A stretch of DNA of 44,406 nucleotides. Origin: DASRZM01 sp035686365 (GTDB lineage: Bacteria; Pseudomonadota; Gammaproteobacteria; Xanthomonadales; Xanthomonadaceae). Location of the stretch: NCBI GenBank assembly GCA_035686365.1, contig DASRZM010000063.1, positions 1-44,406 of the forward strand. Reading direction: 5' to 3'. This document shows positions 20,608 to 30,454 of the stretch, piece by piece (position 1 is the first letter of the stretch; the number at the start of each line of letters is the position of its first letter). The position numbers were made by a program, and so were the translations under genes. The notes under the pieces were generated by a model that ran no database searches, had not been told where the DNA came from, and saw only the letters and a list, made by a program, of their open reading frames with translations.

Positions 20608-21498
20608 TCACATCACGCTGCGCAGTGCATCCTGTCGCGGTTGCCGGCGTTCCTGGGCGCGTACCAGCCGCTCCATGGTCTGCAGCGCACGGTCCGACAG
20701 CCGCATCGCGGCGTCGACCCATGCGGTGGTCACCGCCAGCAGCTCGTCCAGGTGGACGGGAGTGCACGTTGCCCGCACCGCATTCATGGAACGCAGCGAG
20801 TTGCCGATGCGGCGGCGTCGGCGGATCAGTTCACGGGCGGAATGGATCCCTTCTCCGCGCGGCACCAGCTGGTCGACGACGCCCAGGCGGAACAGTTCCT
20901 CGGCCGAGTACACGCGGCCGTCGAGCATCATGCGCTCTGCCCGGACTGGGGTGATCCGGCGGGTGAGGTAGGAGTACGCACCCATGCCCGGAAACAGGTC
21001 GAACAGGACCTCGGGGAAGCCGAAGCCGGCGCCTTCCTCGGCAATGATGGTGTGGCAGCACAGTGCCGCCTCGAAGCCTCCACCCAGGGCGTCGCCCTGC
21101 ACGACCGCAATGCTGTGGCAGCGGCCGGAACCGAGCCTGTCGAAGTTGTAGGCCACCTCCACGCACAGCTGTGCGTAGGCGAGCAGGGCCTTGCGGTCGC
21201 GCTCGCGGATCAGTCGGACGAACAGTTTCAGGTCGCCGCCCAGGTTGAACACGTCGGCGCCCGATGCCAGCACGAGGTGCGGCATCGGACCCGAATCCTG
21301 GTGGCCGTCGGCAAGTTCGACCGCGAGATCGTGCTGGAACGCATGCAGATCGCGAAGCAGGGTTTCGGAAAAGCAGGGGCGGTAGCCTTGCTGCAGTGGT
21401 TCGCGGTGCATGAAGCACCAGCGTGTGCGGGACTCCGTATCGACTTCGCAGCGAAGCGACCGGAAGCCCCTGCCGCGTTTGAGGATCTGGACGGACAT
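20608..21498 (-). CDS. rpfF: DSF synthase RpfF (crotonase family)
   Basis: RpfF has acyl-ACP thioesterase and dehydratase activity and makes diffusible signal factor. The 296-residue protein has the crotonase fold. Both catalytic glutamates are present: Glu143 in GGGFEAALCC and Glu163 in FGFPEVLFDLFP, equivalent to Glu141 and Glu161 of Xanthomonas campestris RpfF. The start at 21498 is preceded by AGGAGA at the right distance; longer in-frame starts would add a sequence with no family resemblance. It is transcribed toward rpfC, as in Xanthomonas, but is separated from rpfB by a PilZ gene on the other strand, so it probably has its own promoter. Confidence 0.95.
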   Translation of the reverse strand: MSVQILKRGRGFRSLRCEVDTESRTRWCFMHREPLQQGYRPCFSETLLRDLHAFQHDLAVELADGHQDSGPMPHLVLASGADVFNLGGDLKLFVRLIRERDRKALLAYAQLCVEVAYNFDRLGSGRCHSIAVVQGDALGGGFEAALCCHTIIAEEGAGFGFPEVLFDLFPGMGAYSYLTRRITPVRAERMMLDGRVYSAEELFRLGVVDQLVPRGEGIHSARELIRRRRRIGNSLRSMNAVRATCTPVHLDELLAVTTAWVDAAMRLSDRALQTMERLVRAQERRQPRQDALRSVM

Positions 21499-21643
21499 GG
21501 CGGTCTCCTGGGCGTGATTGGCGGGCCGCGCGGGGTGTGATGCGCGGTCCTCGATCGAGTCTACGCCGCTGTCGGGGTGCTGCACGTGTGGCTGGCGCGG
21601 CGCCGCACGATGCGGCAGACTCCGGACGACAGGAGGAGAGCCG

Positions 21644-21991
21644 ATGGTCCAGGGCCAGATCCGACCGGGCGTGCGCCGCTCCCGCAGCGCCATCACCGGG
21701 GTCGCGCGAATCGCCGGGAGCGGGGCCGAGGTGCCGATTCTCGACCTGTCGCTCAGCGGTGTGAGGCTTGGGCGACCCACCGGGTTCGGCGCCGCGGAGG
21801 GTTCGGTGCACGGCATCGAGCTGTCGGTCGAGGGTGGGCCGGCCGTGGCCGTCACCGCGGAGCTGGTTCGCGCCGGAACCGACGAGCTTGCATTTCGTTT
21901 CGGTCACCTGTCCTACAGGGAGGCCGAGTCGCTCGCAGCAGCGCGGGAGCGGTACGGGCAGCCGCACGACCGCATCGACGAGGACGGCTGA
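21644..21991 (+). CDS. PilZ-domain protein (putative cyclic-di-GMP receptor)
   Basis: The 115-residue protein starts behind AGGAGGAG. It shows the PilZ signature: an arginine-rich turn (RRSRSAITG, Arg11, Arg12 and Arg14) and DLSLSG at 34-39, which fits the D/NxSxxG motif. The rest is consistent with a single small beta-barrel, with no partner domain. It is divergent from rpfF and convergent with rpfB, lying between the two DSF-metabolism genes. Since RpfG degrades cyclic-di-GMP, a receptor here could be a local output, but that link is an inference from position. Confidence 0.8.
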   Translation: MVQGQIRPGVRRSRSAITGVARIAGSGAEVPILDLSLSGVRLGRPTGFGAAEGSVHGIELSVEGGPAVAVTAELVRAGTDELAFRFGHLSYREAESLAAARERYGQPHDRIDEDG

Positions 21992-22013
21992 CGCCGCCCG
22001 CACCGGGGCCGGT

Positions 22014-23699
22014 TCAGGCCGCCTTCGTACCCGGATTGTCCCGCAGTTCGCGGCGCAGGATCTTGCCGACGTTGGACTTGGGCAGTTCGGTGCGGAACTC
22101 GATGTAACGCGGCTGCTTGTAGCCGGTCAGGTGCTCGCGGCAGTGCGCCTTGACCTGGTCGGCGGTCAACGAGGGATCCTTCTTCACGATCACCAGCTTC
22201 ACCGCCTCGCCGGATTTCTCGTCGGGTACGCCCACGGCGGCGACTTCGAGCACGCCGTCCATCTGCGCCACCACGTCCTCGATTTCGTTCGGGTACACGT
22301 TGAAGCCCGAGACCAGGATCATGTCCTTCTTGCGATCCACGATGAAGACGTAGCCCTTTGCGTCCATCCGCGCCATGTCGCCGGTGTGCAACCAGCCGTC
22401 CTGGGTCAGGACCTTCGCGGTCTCCTCGGGGCGGTCCCAGTATCCCTTCATCACCTGCGGACCGCGCACGCACAGTTCGCCGACCTGGCCGACCGGCAAG
22501 TGGCTGCCGTCCTCGCCCTGGATCGAGACCTCGGTGGAAGGGATCGGCAGGCCGATGGAGCCGTTGTACTCGGCCAGGTCCATCGGGTTGATGCACACGG
22601 CAGGGGAGGTCTCGGTCAGGCCATAGGCCTCCAGCAGTGTGCAGCCGGTGACTTTTTGCCAGCGCTCGGCCACCGCGCGCTGCACGGCCATGCCGCCACC
22701 CAGGGTCAGATGCAGCCGTGAGAAGTCGAGCTGATCGAATCCGGGTGTGTTGAGCAGGGCGTTGAACAGGGTATTGACACCCGTGATCGCAGTGAAGCGG
22801 ATCTTCTTCAGCGTACGCACGAATCCGGGCAGGTCGCGCGGGTTGGTGATCAGGTGGTTGTGGCCGCCGAACTTCATGAAGACCAGTCCGTTCGCGGTGA
22901 GTGCGAAGATGTGGTAGAGCGGCAGTGCGGTGATGATCTCCTCGTTGCCGTACTCTACGTTGCGGCCGATCCAGGCCGAGGACTGCTGCATGTTTGCAAC
23001 CATGTTCCGGTGCGTGAGCATCGCCCCCTTGGCGACCCCGGTGGTACCGCCCGTGTACTGCAGGAAGGCGATGTCGCCCGGTGCGATCGGCAGGTCCGGT
23101 GCAGGATGGGCGGCGCCGCGCTCGAGCGCCTGGTTGAAACGCACCGCGCCCTGGATGGGCGCGTCGGGCACGACCCGCTTCACGTACCTGAGCACGAAGT
23201 TCACCAACCAGCCGCGCGGGAACCCGAGCAGGTCGCCCACGCCGGTCGTCACCACGTGCCGGCAGGGCGTATCGGCGATGACCTGGGCGACGGTATCGGC
23301 AAAATTGTCGAGCACGATGATGACCGCGGCGCCCGAGTCCTCGAGCTGGTGCCTGAGCTCGCGCCCGGTGTACATCGGGTTGGTGTTGACGACCGTCAGC
23401 CCGGCGCGCAGCACGCCGAAGATCGCGACCGGGTACTGCAGCACGTTGGGCAGCATGATCGCGACGCGCTCGCCGCGCTTGAGTCCCAGGTCGTGGATCA
23501 GCCAGCCGGCGAAGCGGCGGCTCAGCGTGTCGACCTCCGCGTAGGTCAGGGTCCGGCCCAGGTTCGAAAATGCCGGGCGCTCGCGGAACTTCTGGCAGGC
23601 TTTGGCGAGCACGTCGACGATCGAGTCGAACTGCTGCACGTCGATCTCGGCGGGCACACCTTCGGGGTAGCTTTCGAGCCAGGGACGCGCTTCGGACAT
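22014..23699 (-). CDS. rpfB: Long-chain fatty acyl-CoA ligase RpfB (FadD-like)
   Basis: RpfB activates fatty acids to acyl-CoA. In Xanthomonas it acts on free fatty acids and takes part in DSF turnover. The 561-residue protein is an adenylate-forming enzyme with the P-loop-like motif YTGGTTGVAKGAML, the AMP-binding block EAYGLTETSPAVCIN, TGDMARMDAKGYVFIVDRKKDMI and a C-terminal lysine region (ELPKSNVGKILRREL). The start is after GGGAGGG; upstream codons lack family similarity. It lies between the PilZ gene and a divergent lipoprotein gene. Confidence 0.93.
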   Translation of the reverse strand: MSEARPWLESYPEGVPAEIDVQQFDSIVDVLAKACQKFRERPAFSNLGRTLTYAEVDTLSRRFAGWLIHDLGLKRGERVAIMLPNVLQYPVAIFGVLRAGLTVVNTNPMYTGRELRHQLEDSGAAVIIVLDNFADTVAQVIADTPCRHVVTTGVGDLLGFPRGWLVNFVLRYVKRVVPDAPIQGAVRFNQALERGAAHPAPDLPIAPGDIAFLQYTGGTTGVAKGAMLTHRNMVANMQQSSAWIGRNVEYGNEEIITALPLYHIFALTANGLVFMKFGGHNHLITNPRDLPGFVRTLKKIRFTAITGVNTLFNALLNTPGFDQLDFSRLHLTLGGGMAVQRAVAERWQKVTGCTLLEAYGLTETSPAVCINPMDLAEYNGSIGLPIPSTEVSIQGEDGSHLPVGQVGELCVRGPQVMKGYWDRPEETAKVLTQDGWLHTGDMARMDAKGYVFIVDRKKDMILVSGFNVYPNEIEDVVAQMDGVLEVAAVGVPDEKSGEAVKLVIVKKDPSLTADQVKAHCREHLTGYKQPRYIEFRTELPKSNVGKILRRELRDNPGTKAA

Positions 23700-23804
23700 C
23701 GGGTTCCCTCCCCTGGGGCCGGGCGGTTGCACCGCGCTCGCGCAGCGGGTAGTGGGCTACAGTATCGCCGGATTGGAGCATAGCCCCGGAGGGCTGGCAA
23801 GGCC

Positions 23805-24248
23805 GTGGAAGCGCGGGCGCGTGTGTCGGGAGGGCTGCTGCTGGCGGTCGCGCTGGCGGCCGCCGGCGGGTGCGCGCGTTCGCCGACCGAGCAGGCGCTG
23901 CGCGAGCGCATTGGTGCCATGCAGGCGGCGGTCGAGCGCCGTGAGGTGTCCGCCTTCATCGAGGGCGTCGACGAGGATTTCGTGGGCGTCGGCGGAATGG
24001 ACCGCGACAGCCTGCGGAACCTGGTCCGGATCCACGTGCTGCGCAATGCACGCATCGGCGCCACGACCGGCCCGCTGTCGGTGCAGGTCGAGGGCGAGGT
24101 CGCCACGGTGGACTTCGACGCGGTGCTGACCGGCAGCCAGGGCACGCTGATCCCGGAACGCGCGCAGGCTTACCGGATCCGGACCCATTGGCGTTTCGAA
24201 GACGGCGACTGGCGCGTAGTCGTCGCCGACTGGGAACCGGTCCTGTAA
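23805..24248 (+). CDS. Small putative lipoprotein, NTF2/SnoaL-like
   Basis: The 147-residue protein has a GTG start behind GGAGGG. A signal sequence (VSGGLLLAVALAAAGGC) ends at a cysteine in a lipobox-like context (AAGGC), suggesting a lipid-anchored envelope protein. The mature part, from RSPTEQALRERIGAM to VDFDAVLTG and the terminal DWRVVVADWEPVL, has the length and pattern of an NTF2/SnoaL-like alpha+beta fold. Function is unknown. It is divergent from rpfB. Confidence 0.75.
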   Translation: MEARARVSGGLLLAVALAAAGGCARSPTEQALRERIGAMQAAVERREVSAFIEGVDEDFVGVGGMDRDSLRNLVRIHVLRNARIGATTGPLSVQVEGEVATVDFDAVLTGSQGTLIPERAQAYRIRTHWRFEDGDWRVVVADWEPVL

Positions 24249-24290
24249 CCGAGCACTTCCACGGGTTCCAGCGTCCCGCATCGAAGCCCG

Positions 24291-24317
24291 GTGGGAGCGG
24301 CCCATGGCCGCGATCGC
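24291..24317. repeat. REP-like GTGGGAGCGG repeat
   Basis: GTGGGAGCGGCCCATGGCCG followed by CGATCGC, with the stem GCGGCC/GGCCGC around CAT. A related copy is at 41215-41240. This GTGGGAGCGG-hairpin-CCGCGAT pattern is a familiar short intergenic repeat in Xanthomonas- and Pseudomonas-like genomes. Confidence 0.6.
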
Positions 24318-24366
24318 CCCCCCGCCGACCCCGCTTGTCGCCTCACCTCACGGCGCGCGAGCCTTT

Positions 24367-24460
24367 CCCGAGTCCCGAGTCCCGAGTCCCGAGTCCCGAG
24401 TCCCGAGTCCCGAGTCCCGAGTCCCGAGTCCCAAGTCCCGACTCCCGACTCCCGACTCCC
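24367..24460. repeat. Heptamer tandem array (CCCGAGT)n
   Basis: Nine exact copies of CCCGAGT (24367-24429) are followed by one CCCAAGT, three CCCGACT and a partial unit, ending four bases before the rpfA stop. No gene lies here. The same heptamer in another phase recurs at 37202-37243. The array is likely variable by slippage. Confidence 0.95.
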
Positions 24461-24464
24461 ACAC

Positions 24465-27203
<2,739 letters not shown>

Positions 27204-27389
27204 GGCCTGCTCCTGGAGGGATGGCATCTGGACGCGGCGCAAGCGGCGCCGGAAAGCAGGCAATTATGCCGCAACGCCGTCTTCTTCGCAGGCCTGTGCC
27301 GGCCCCGTGCCCTGTGTCATTCCCCGGAACGGTTGCCAGACTCCGGTCCTTTGGAGATGCTTGCGCGCATTCCGGCCGGGGACAGCGCA

Positions 27390-28238
27390 ATGGCGGCAAA
27401 GAAGCGGTGGGCCCGTTTTCCGCACGACCAGAAACCCTTCGACTACGCGGGCGATGCGCTGAAGAAGGCCTGGAAATCTCTGCATGCGGGCGATCTGGAG
27501 ACCTGGCCGGACGAGAAGGTGGTCGCCGCGCGCCTGAAGCGGAATCCGGATCTGGGCAAGGACGCGGCGCGGATCGCACGGGCCCTGGCGCAGGCGTGGC
27601 GCGATTTCCATCGTGGCGAGTTCCAGGCCGCCTGCGAGGCCGGCCTGGCGCTGGGGCCGTTGGGTGCTTCGGTGGCCTGCAAGGCCGGCGGCATCCACGC
27701 CGTGCACCTGCTCGAGGACGAGAAGGCGCGCAACGAGCGCTTCGCGCAGCTGGCCGGATTCGCCTCGGACGCGGCTCAGGCCATGCCGTGGGAGGCCAAC
27801 GCGCACTTCCGCCACGCCTTCGCGCTGGGCCGCTACGGTCAGGGGATCTCGATCGCCAAGGCGCTGGCGCAGGGACTGGCCGGCAGGATCCGCGCCAGCC
27901 TGGACCACACGCTGGAACTGGAGCCCGACCACGCCGAAGCGCATACGGCGCTGGGCCTGTACCACGCCGAAATCGTCGCCAAGGTCGGCGCGATGATCGG
28001 CGCACTGACCTACGGAGCCAAGGCCGGGGACGGCGAGCGGCACCTGCGCCGCGCGGTCGAGCTCACGCCGGAGGCGCCGATCGCACGGATCGAATGCGGC
28101 AACGGCCTCATGCTGCTGTACGGTGAAAAGGCCGAGGACGAAGCTGCGGAACTCTACGAGCAGGCCACGAAGATCGCGCCACGCGACGCGATGGAGAAGC
28201 TCGACGTCGAGTTCGCCCGGTCCCAGCTCGAGGACTGA
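27390..28238 (+). CDS. TPR-like helical protein of unknown function
   Basis: The 282-residue protein starts MAAKKRWARFPHDQKPFDYAG. It is almost wholly alpha-helical by pattern. Repeated TPR-like segments are LDHTLELEPDHAEAHTALGL, ERHLRRAVELTPEAPIARIE and AAELYEQATKIAPRDAMEKL. No signal peptide is visible, so it is probably cytoplasmic. It faces two cytochrome genes convergently with an 11-base gap. An alternative ATG at 27357 lacks proper ribosome spacing. Role unknown; a scaffold or interaction function is likely for such folds. Confidence 0.8.
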   Translation: MAAKKRWARFPHDQKPFDYAGDALKKAWKSLHAGDLETWPDEKVVAARLKRNPDLGKDAARIARALAQAWRDFHRGEFQAACEAGLALGPLGASVACKAGGIHAVHLLEDEKARNERFAQLAGFASDAAQAMPWEANAHFRHAFALGRYGQGISIAKALAQGLAGRIRASLDHTLELEPDHAEAHTALGLYHAEIVAKVGAMIGALTYGAKAGDGERHLRRAVELTPEAPIARIECGNGLMLLYGEKAEDEAAELYEQATKIAPRDAMEKLDVEFARSQLED

Positions 28239-28248
28239 GCGCGGTGGA

Positions 28249-28596
28249 CTACTTCAGGTGGCTGATGTCCGTCAGCGGGGACTCCTGGGCGGCGTAGAAG
28301 GCCGCCAGGTCTTCCATGTCCTGTTCGCTCAGCGTCGCGGTGAAGCCCGCCATGATCGGGTTCACACGCTCGCCGCTCCTGTACTGCTCCAGCGAGTGGA
28401 CCAGGTAGTCGGCATGCTGGCCGGCGATGATCGGGTACTGCGGATCGCCGGTGCCGGTCCCGGTGGGGCCGTGGCAGGCCTGACACACCTGCGACTTGTG
28501 CTTGCCGGCCTCGATGTCGCCGGCGGCCGAAGCGCACATCGGAAAGGCCAGCAGCAGGGCAACTGCGATCGCGGGCCCGGTCCAGGTCGTTTTCAT
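28249..28596 (-). CDS. Monoheme cytochrome c, periplasmic
   Basis: The 115-residue protein has a signal peptide (TGPAIAVALLLAFPMCASA) and one haem-binding motif, CQACH, followed by GPTGTGTGDPQYPIIAGQHADY. A distal methionine candidate is in NPIMAGFTATLSEQDMEDLA. The pattern is that of one half of a cytochrome c4 or a c5-like protein. It carries electrons in the periplasm, probably to a terminal oxidase. Its ATG overlaps the stop of the upstream cytochrome, so the two are co-expressed. Confidence 0.9.
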   Translation of the reverse strand: MKTTWTGPAIAVALLLAFPMCASAAGDIEAGKHKSQVCQACHGPTGTGTGDPQYPIIAGQHADYLVHSLEQYRSGERVNPIMAGFTATLSEQDMEDLAAFYAAQESPLTDISHLK

Positions 28597-28925
28597 CGCG
28601 CGCTCTCCCCGGCCAGGCCCGCCAGGTAGGTGGCGATGTCCTTCAGATCCTGCTCCGAATAGCCCTCGGCCTGCGCCTGCATGGTCGGATGCGGGCGCTC
28701 GCCCTTGCGGTAGGCCGTCAGCGCCGCCACCAGGTAGTCGTAGTTCTGGCCGCCGATGCGCGGCACGTTGTAGTGGGGATAGACGTTCTTGTAGCCGGGG
28801 ATGCCGTGGCAGCCGCTGCAGGTATAGACCTTCAGTCTGCCGGCCTCGGCGTCGCCCTGGGCGGCTGCGGCAAGGCTCGCAGCGGCCAATGCGGCGCCCG
28901 CCAGGAGTCGGGTGATCGCGTTCAT
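28593..28925 (-). CDS. Monoheme cytochrome c, periplasmic
   Basis: The 110-residue protein has a signal peptide (TRLLAGAALAAASLAAAAQG), the haem motif CSGCH (VYTCSGCHGIPGYKN) and the segment RIGGQNYDYLVAALTAYRKG typical of c4-like domains. A ligand methionine is likely in HPTMQAQAEGYSEQDLKDI. It is the first gene of the cytochrome pair, which looks like the two halves of a dihaem c4 encoded separately. The 329 bases upstream to the RND operon contain an AT-rich segment with palindromes. Confidence 0.9.
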   Translation of the reverse strand: MNAITRLLAGAALAAASLAAAAQGDAEAGRLKVYTCSGCHGIPGYKNVYPHYNVPRIGGQNYDYLVAALTAYRKGERPHPTMQAQAEGYSEQDLKDIATYLAGLAGESAR

Positions 28926-29189
28926 GGGTGGCTAGTGGGACTCGGGTCGGGAAATCGGGGGCAGCGAAGCGGCGAAGTATAGCCAGCGTCGGCGAGCGGC
29001 GGCCAGCGCGGCCAGGTCCGTGCCCGGGGCAGGTCACGAGTGCCGCACGCTGCCGTCCTCTGCGTGAACTCCCGTCTCGCCGCACGGTCTGCGGGTGACT
29101 TGCAGCACTCCAATGGCGGCGCGGGGCGCGCGACCATGGGTCCTCGGAGCGCATCGGGAGGGCGTGACTTCCAGCAGGTGTGTATCTAT

Positions 29190-29223
29190 GTGTATTAGAG
29201 CACTATAACACCAGAGAATCTCT
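29190..29223. promoter_or_regulatory. AT-rich palindromic segment before the RND operon
   Basis: In an otherwise GC-rich region, 29190-29211 forms an imperfect palindrome (16 of 22 positions symmetric) containing TATAAC, which could serve as a -10. It is followed by the perfect palindrome AGAGA-A-TCTCT at 29213-29223. The arrangement suits an operator overlapping the promoter of the efflux operon starting at 29255. No regulator gene lies next to it, and a good -35 is not evident. Confidence 0.4.
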
Positions 29224-29254
29224 AAGCCACTACTCAACTTTGTTCTCCAAGGCC

Positions 29255-30454
29255 ATGAAAAACAGAATGAAAAACTTCCCGAGTGTCTTCCTCCTGGCGG
29301 TCGCGCTCGCGCTCGCAGGCTGCGGCGGCGGTTCGGACGAGGAGGCCGATGCCGGCAAGGACAAAGCCGGGACCCAGGCGTCCGCCGACGCCGGCAAGGC
29401 CGGCGGGGGGGAGGGCAAGGGCGGCAAGAACGGCAAGAACGGCGAGGACAAGAAGCCGACCGCGGTTCCGGTCGAGGTGGCGCAGGTCGCCGAACGGCCG
29501 CTCTCGGCCAGGTACAGCGGGACCGCCACGCTCGAGGCCCCGGGCGAGGCCCAGGTCGTGGCCAAGACCTCCGGCGTGCTGCTCAAGCTCGAAGTCGAGG
29601 AAGGCGATCGCGTGCGCGCCGGGCAGGTGCTGGCGCGACTGGATCCCGAGCGCACGCGCCTGGAGGCGCAACGCGCCAAGGCCATGCTGAACAAGCTCGA
29701 GGCCGAGTACGCGCGCTCCACCGAGCTGTTCGAGCGCAAGCTCGTTGCCGCCGACGCACACGAGAAACTGCGCTACGACATCGCGACCCAGCGCGCCGCC
29801 TACGAACTCACGCAGCTGGAGCTTTCCTACACCGGCGTGATCGCTCCGATCGACGGGGTGATCGCCCAGCGCATGGTCAAGCTCGGCAACCTGATCCAGC
29901 TCAACGAGCCGATGTTCCGGATCGTGGACCTCTCCCGCCTCGAGGCGGTGCTCAACGTGCCCGAGCGCGAGCTGGCGACCATGCGTGCCGACCTTCCGGT
30001 GCAGATGCAGGTCGATGCGCTGCCAGGCACGCGCTTCAGCGGCCGCGTCGAGCGCGTCAGCCCGGTGGTCGATGCCGGCAGCGGCACGTTCCGTGTCACC
30101 ACGGTGTTCGAGGGCGATCAGGGCCTGGCACCGGGAATGTTCGGCCGGGTCGAGGTGGTCTACGACCAGCGCGATGCGGTACTGACCGTGCCGCGCACGG
30201 CGCTGCTCGACGGCGAGGGCGAGTCGGCCGTGTTCGTCGTGCGCGAGGACAAGGTGCAGCGGGTCGCGGTCCGCCTGGGCTACATCAACGGCGAATTCGC
30301 CGAGATCCGTGACGGCCTGACCGCCGGCGAGCAGGTCGTCACCACCGGCAAGGTGGCGCTGCGCGACGGCAGCACCATCGAGGTGCTGAACGCGCCCGAA
30401 CCCGCCACCGTCGTGGCCGATGCCGTGAGCGCGACGACCGCGGGCAACCCATGA
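29255..30454 (+). CDS. RND efflux periplasmic adaptor (membrane fusion protein)
   Basis: This adaptor links an inner-membrane RND pump to an outer-membrane channel. The 399-residue protein has a lipoprotein-type signal ending LALALAGC. A long low-complexity Gly/Lys/Asp linker (about residues 22-70) follows, then the biotinyl-lipoyl-like domain (AQVVAKTSGVLLKLEVEEGD), an alpha-hairpin, and beta-barrel and membrane-proximal domains (MFGRVEVVYDQRDAVLTVPR). The start at 29255 is preceded by CCAAGG; an ATG at 29267 is possible. The stop overlaps the first pump gene by four bases. Substrate unknown. Confidence 0.93.
   Translation: MKNRMKNFPSVFLLAVALALAGCGGGSDEEADAGKDKAGTQASADAGKAGGGEGKGGKNGKNGEDKKPTAVPVEVAQVAERPLSARYSGTATLEAPGEAQVVAKTSGVLLKLEVEEGDRVRAGQVLARLDPERTRLEAQRAKAMLNKLEAEYARSTELFERKLVAADAHEKLRYDIATQRAAYELTQLELSYTGVIAPIDGVIAQRMVKLGNLIQLNEPMFRIVDLSRLEAVLNVPERELATMRADLPVQMQVDALPGTRFSGRVERVSPVVDAGSGTFRVTTVFEGDQGLAPGMFGRVEVVYDQRDAVLTVPRTALLDGEGESAVFVVREDKVQRVAVRLGYINGEFAEIRDGLTAGEQVVTTGKVALRDGSTIEVLNAPEPATVVADAVSATTAGNP

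Noticed and set aside
21536..21559. Clp/CRP-type site before rpfF
   Set aside because: Only a TGTGA half-site and a CTCGATCGAG palindrome are present; no TGTGA-N6-TCACA symmetry.
21499..21855. 119-residue N-terminal extension of RpfF
   Set aside because: It overlaps the PilZ gene antisense and is not RpfF-like; ATG 21498 has a proper AGGAGA site.
24367..24460. Regular repeats considered as a CRISPR array
   Set aside because: Seven-base units are directly abutting with no spacers and no cas genes; it is a simple tandem repeat.
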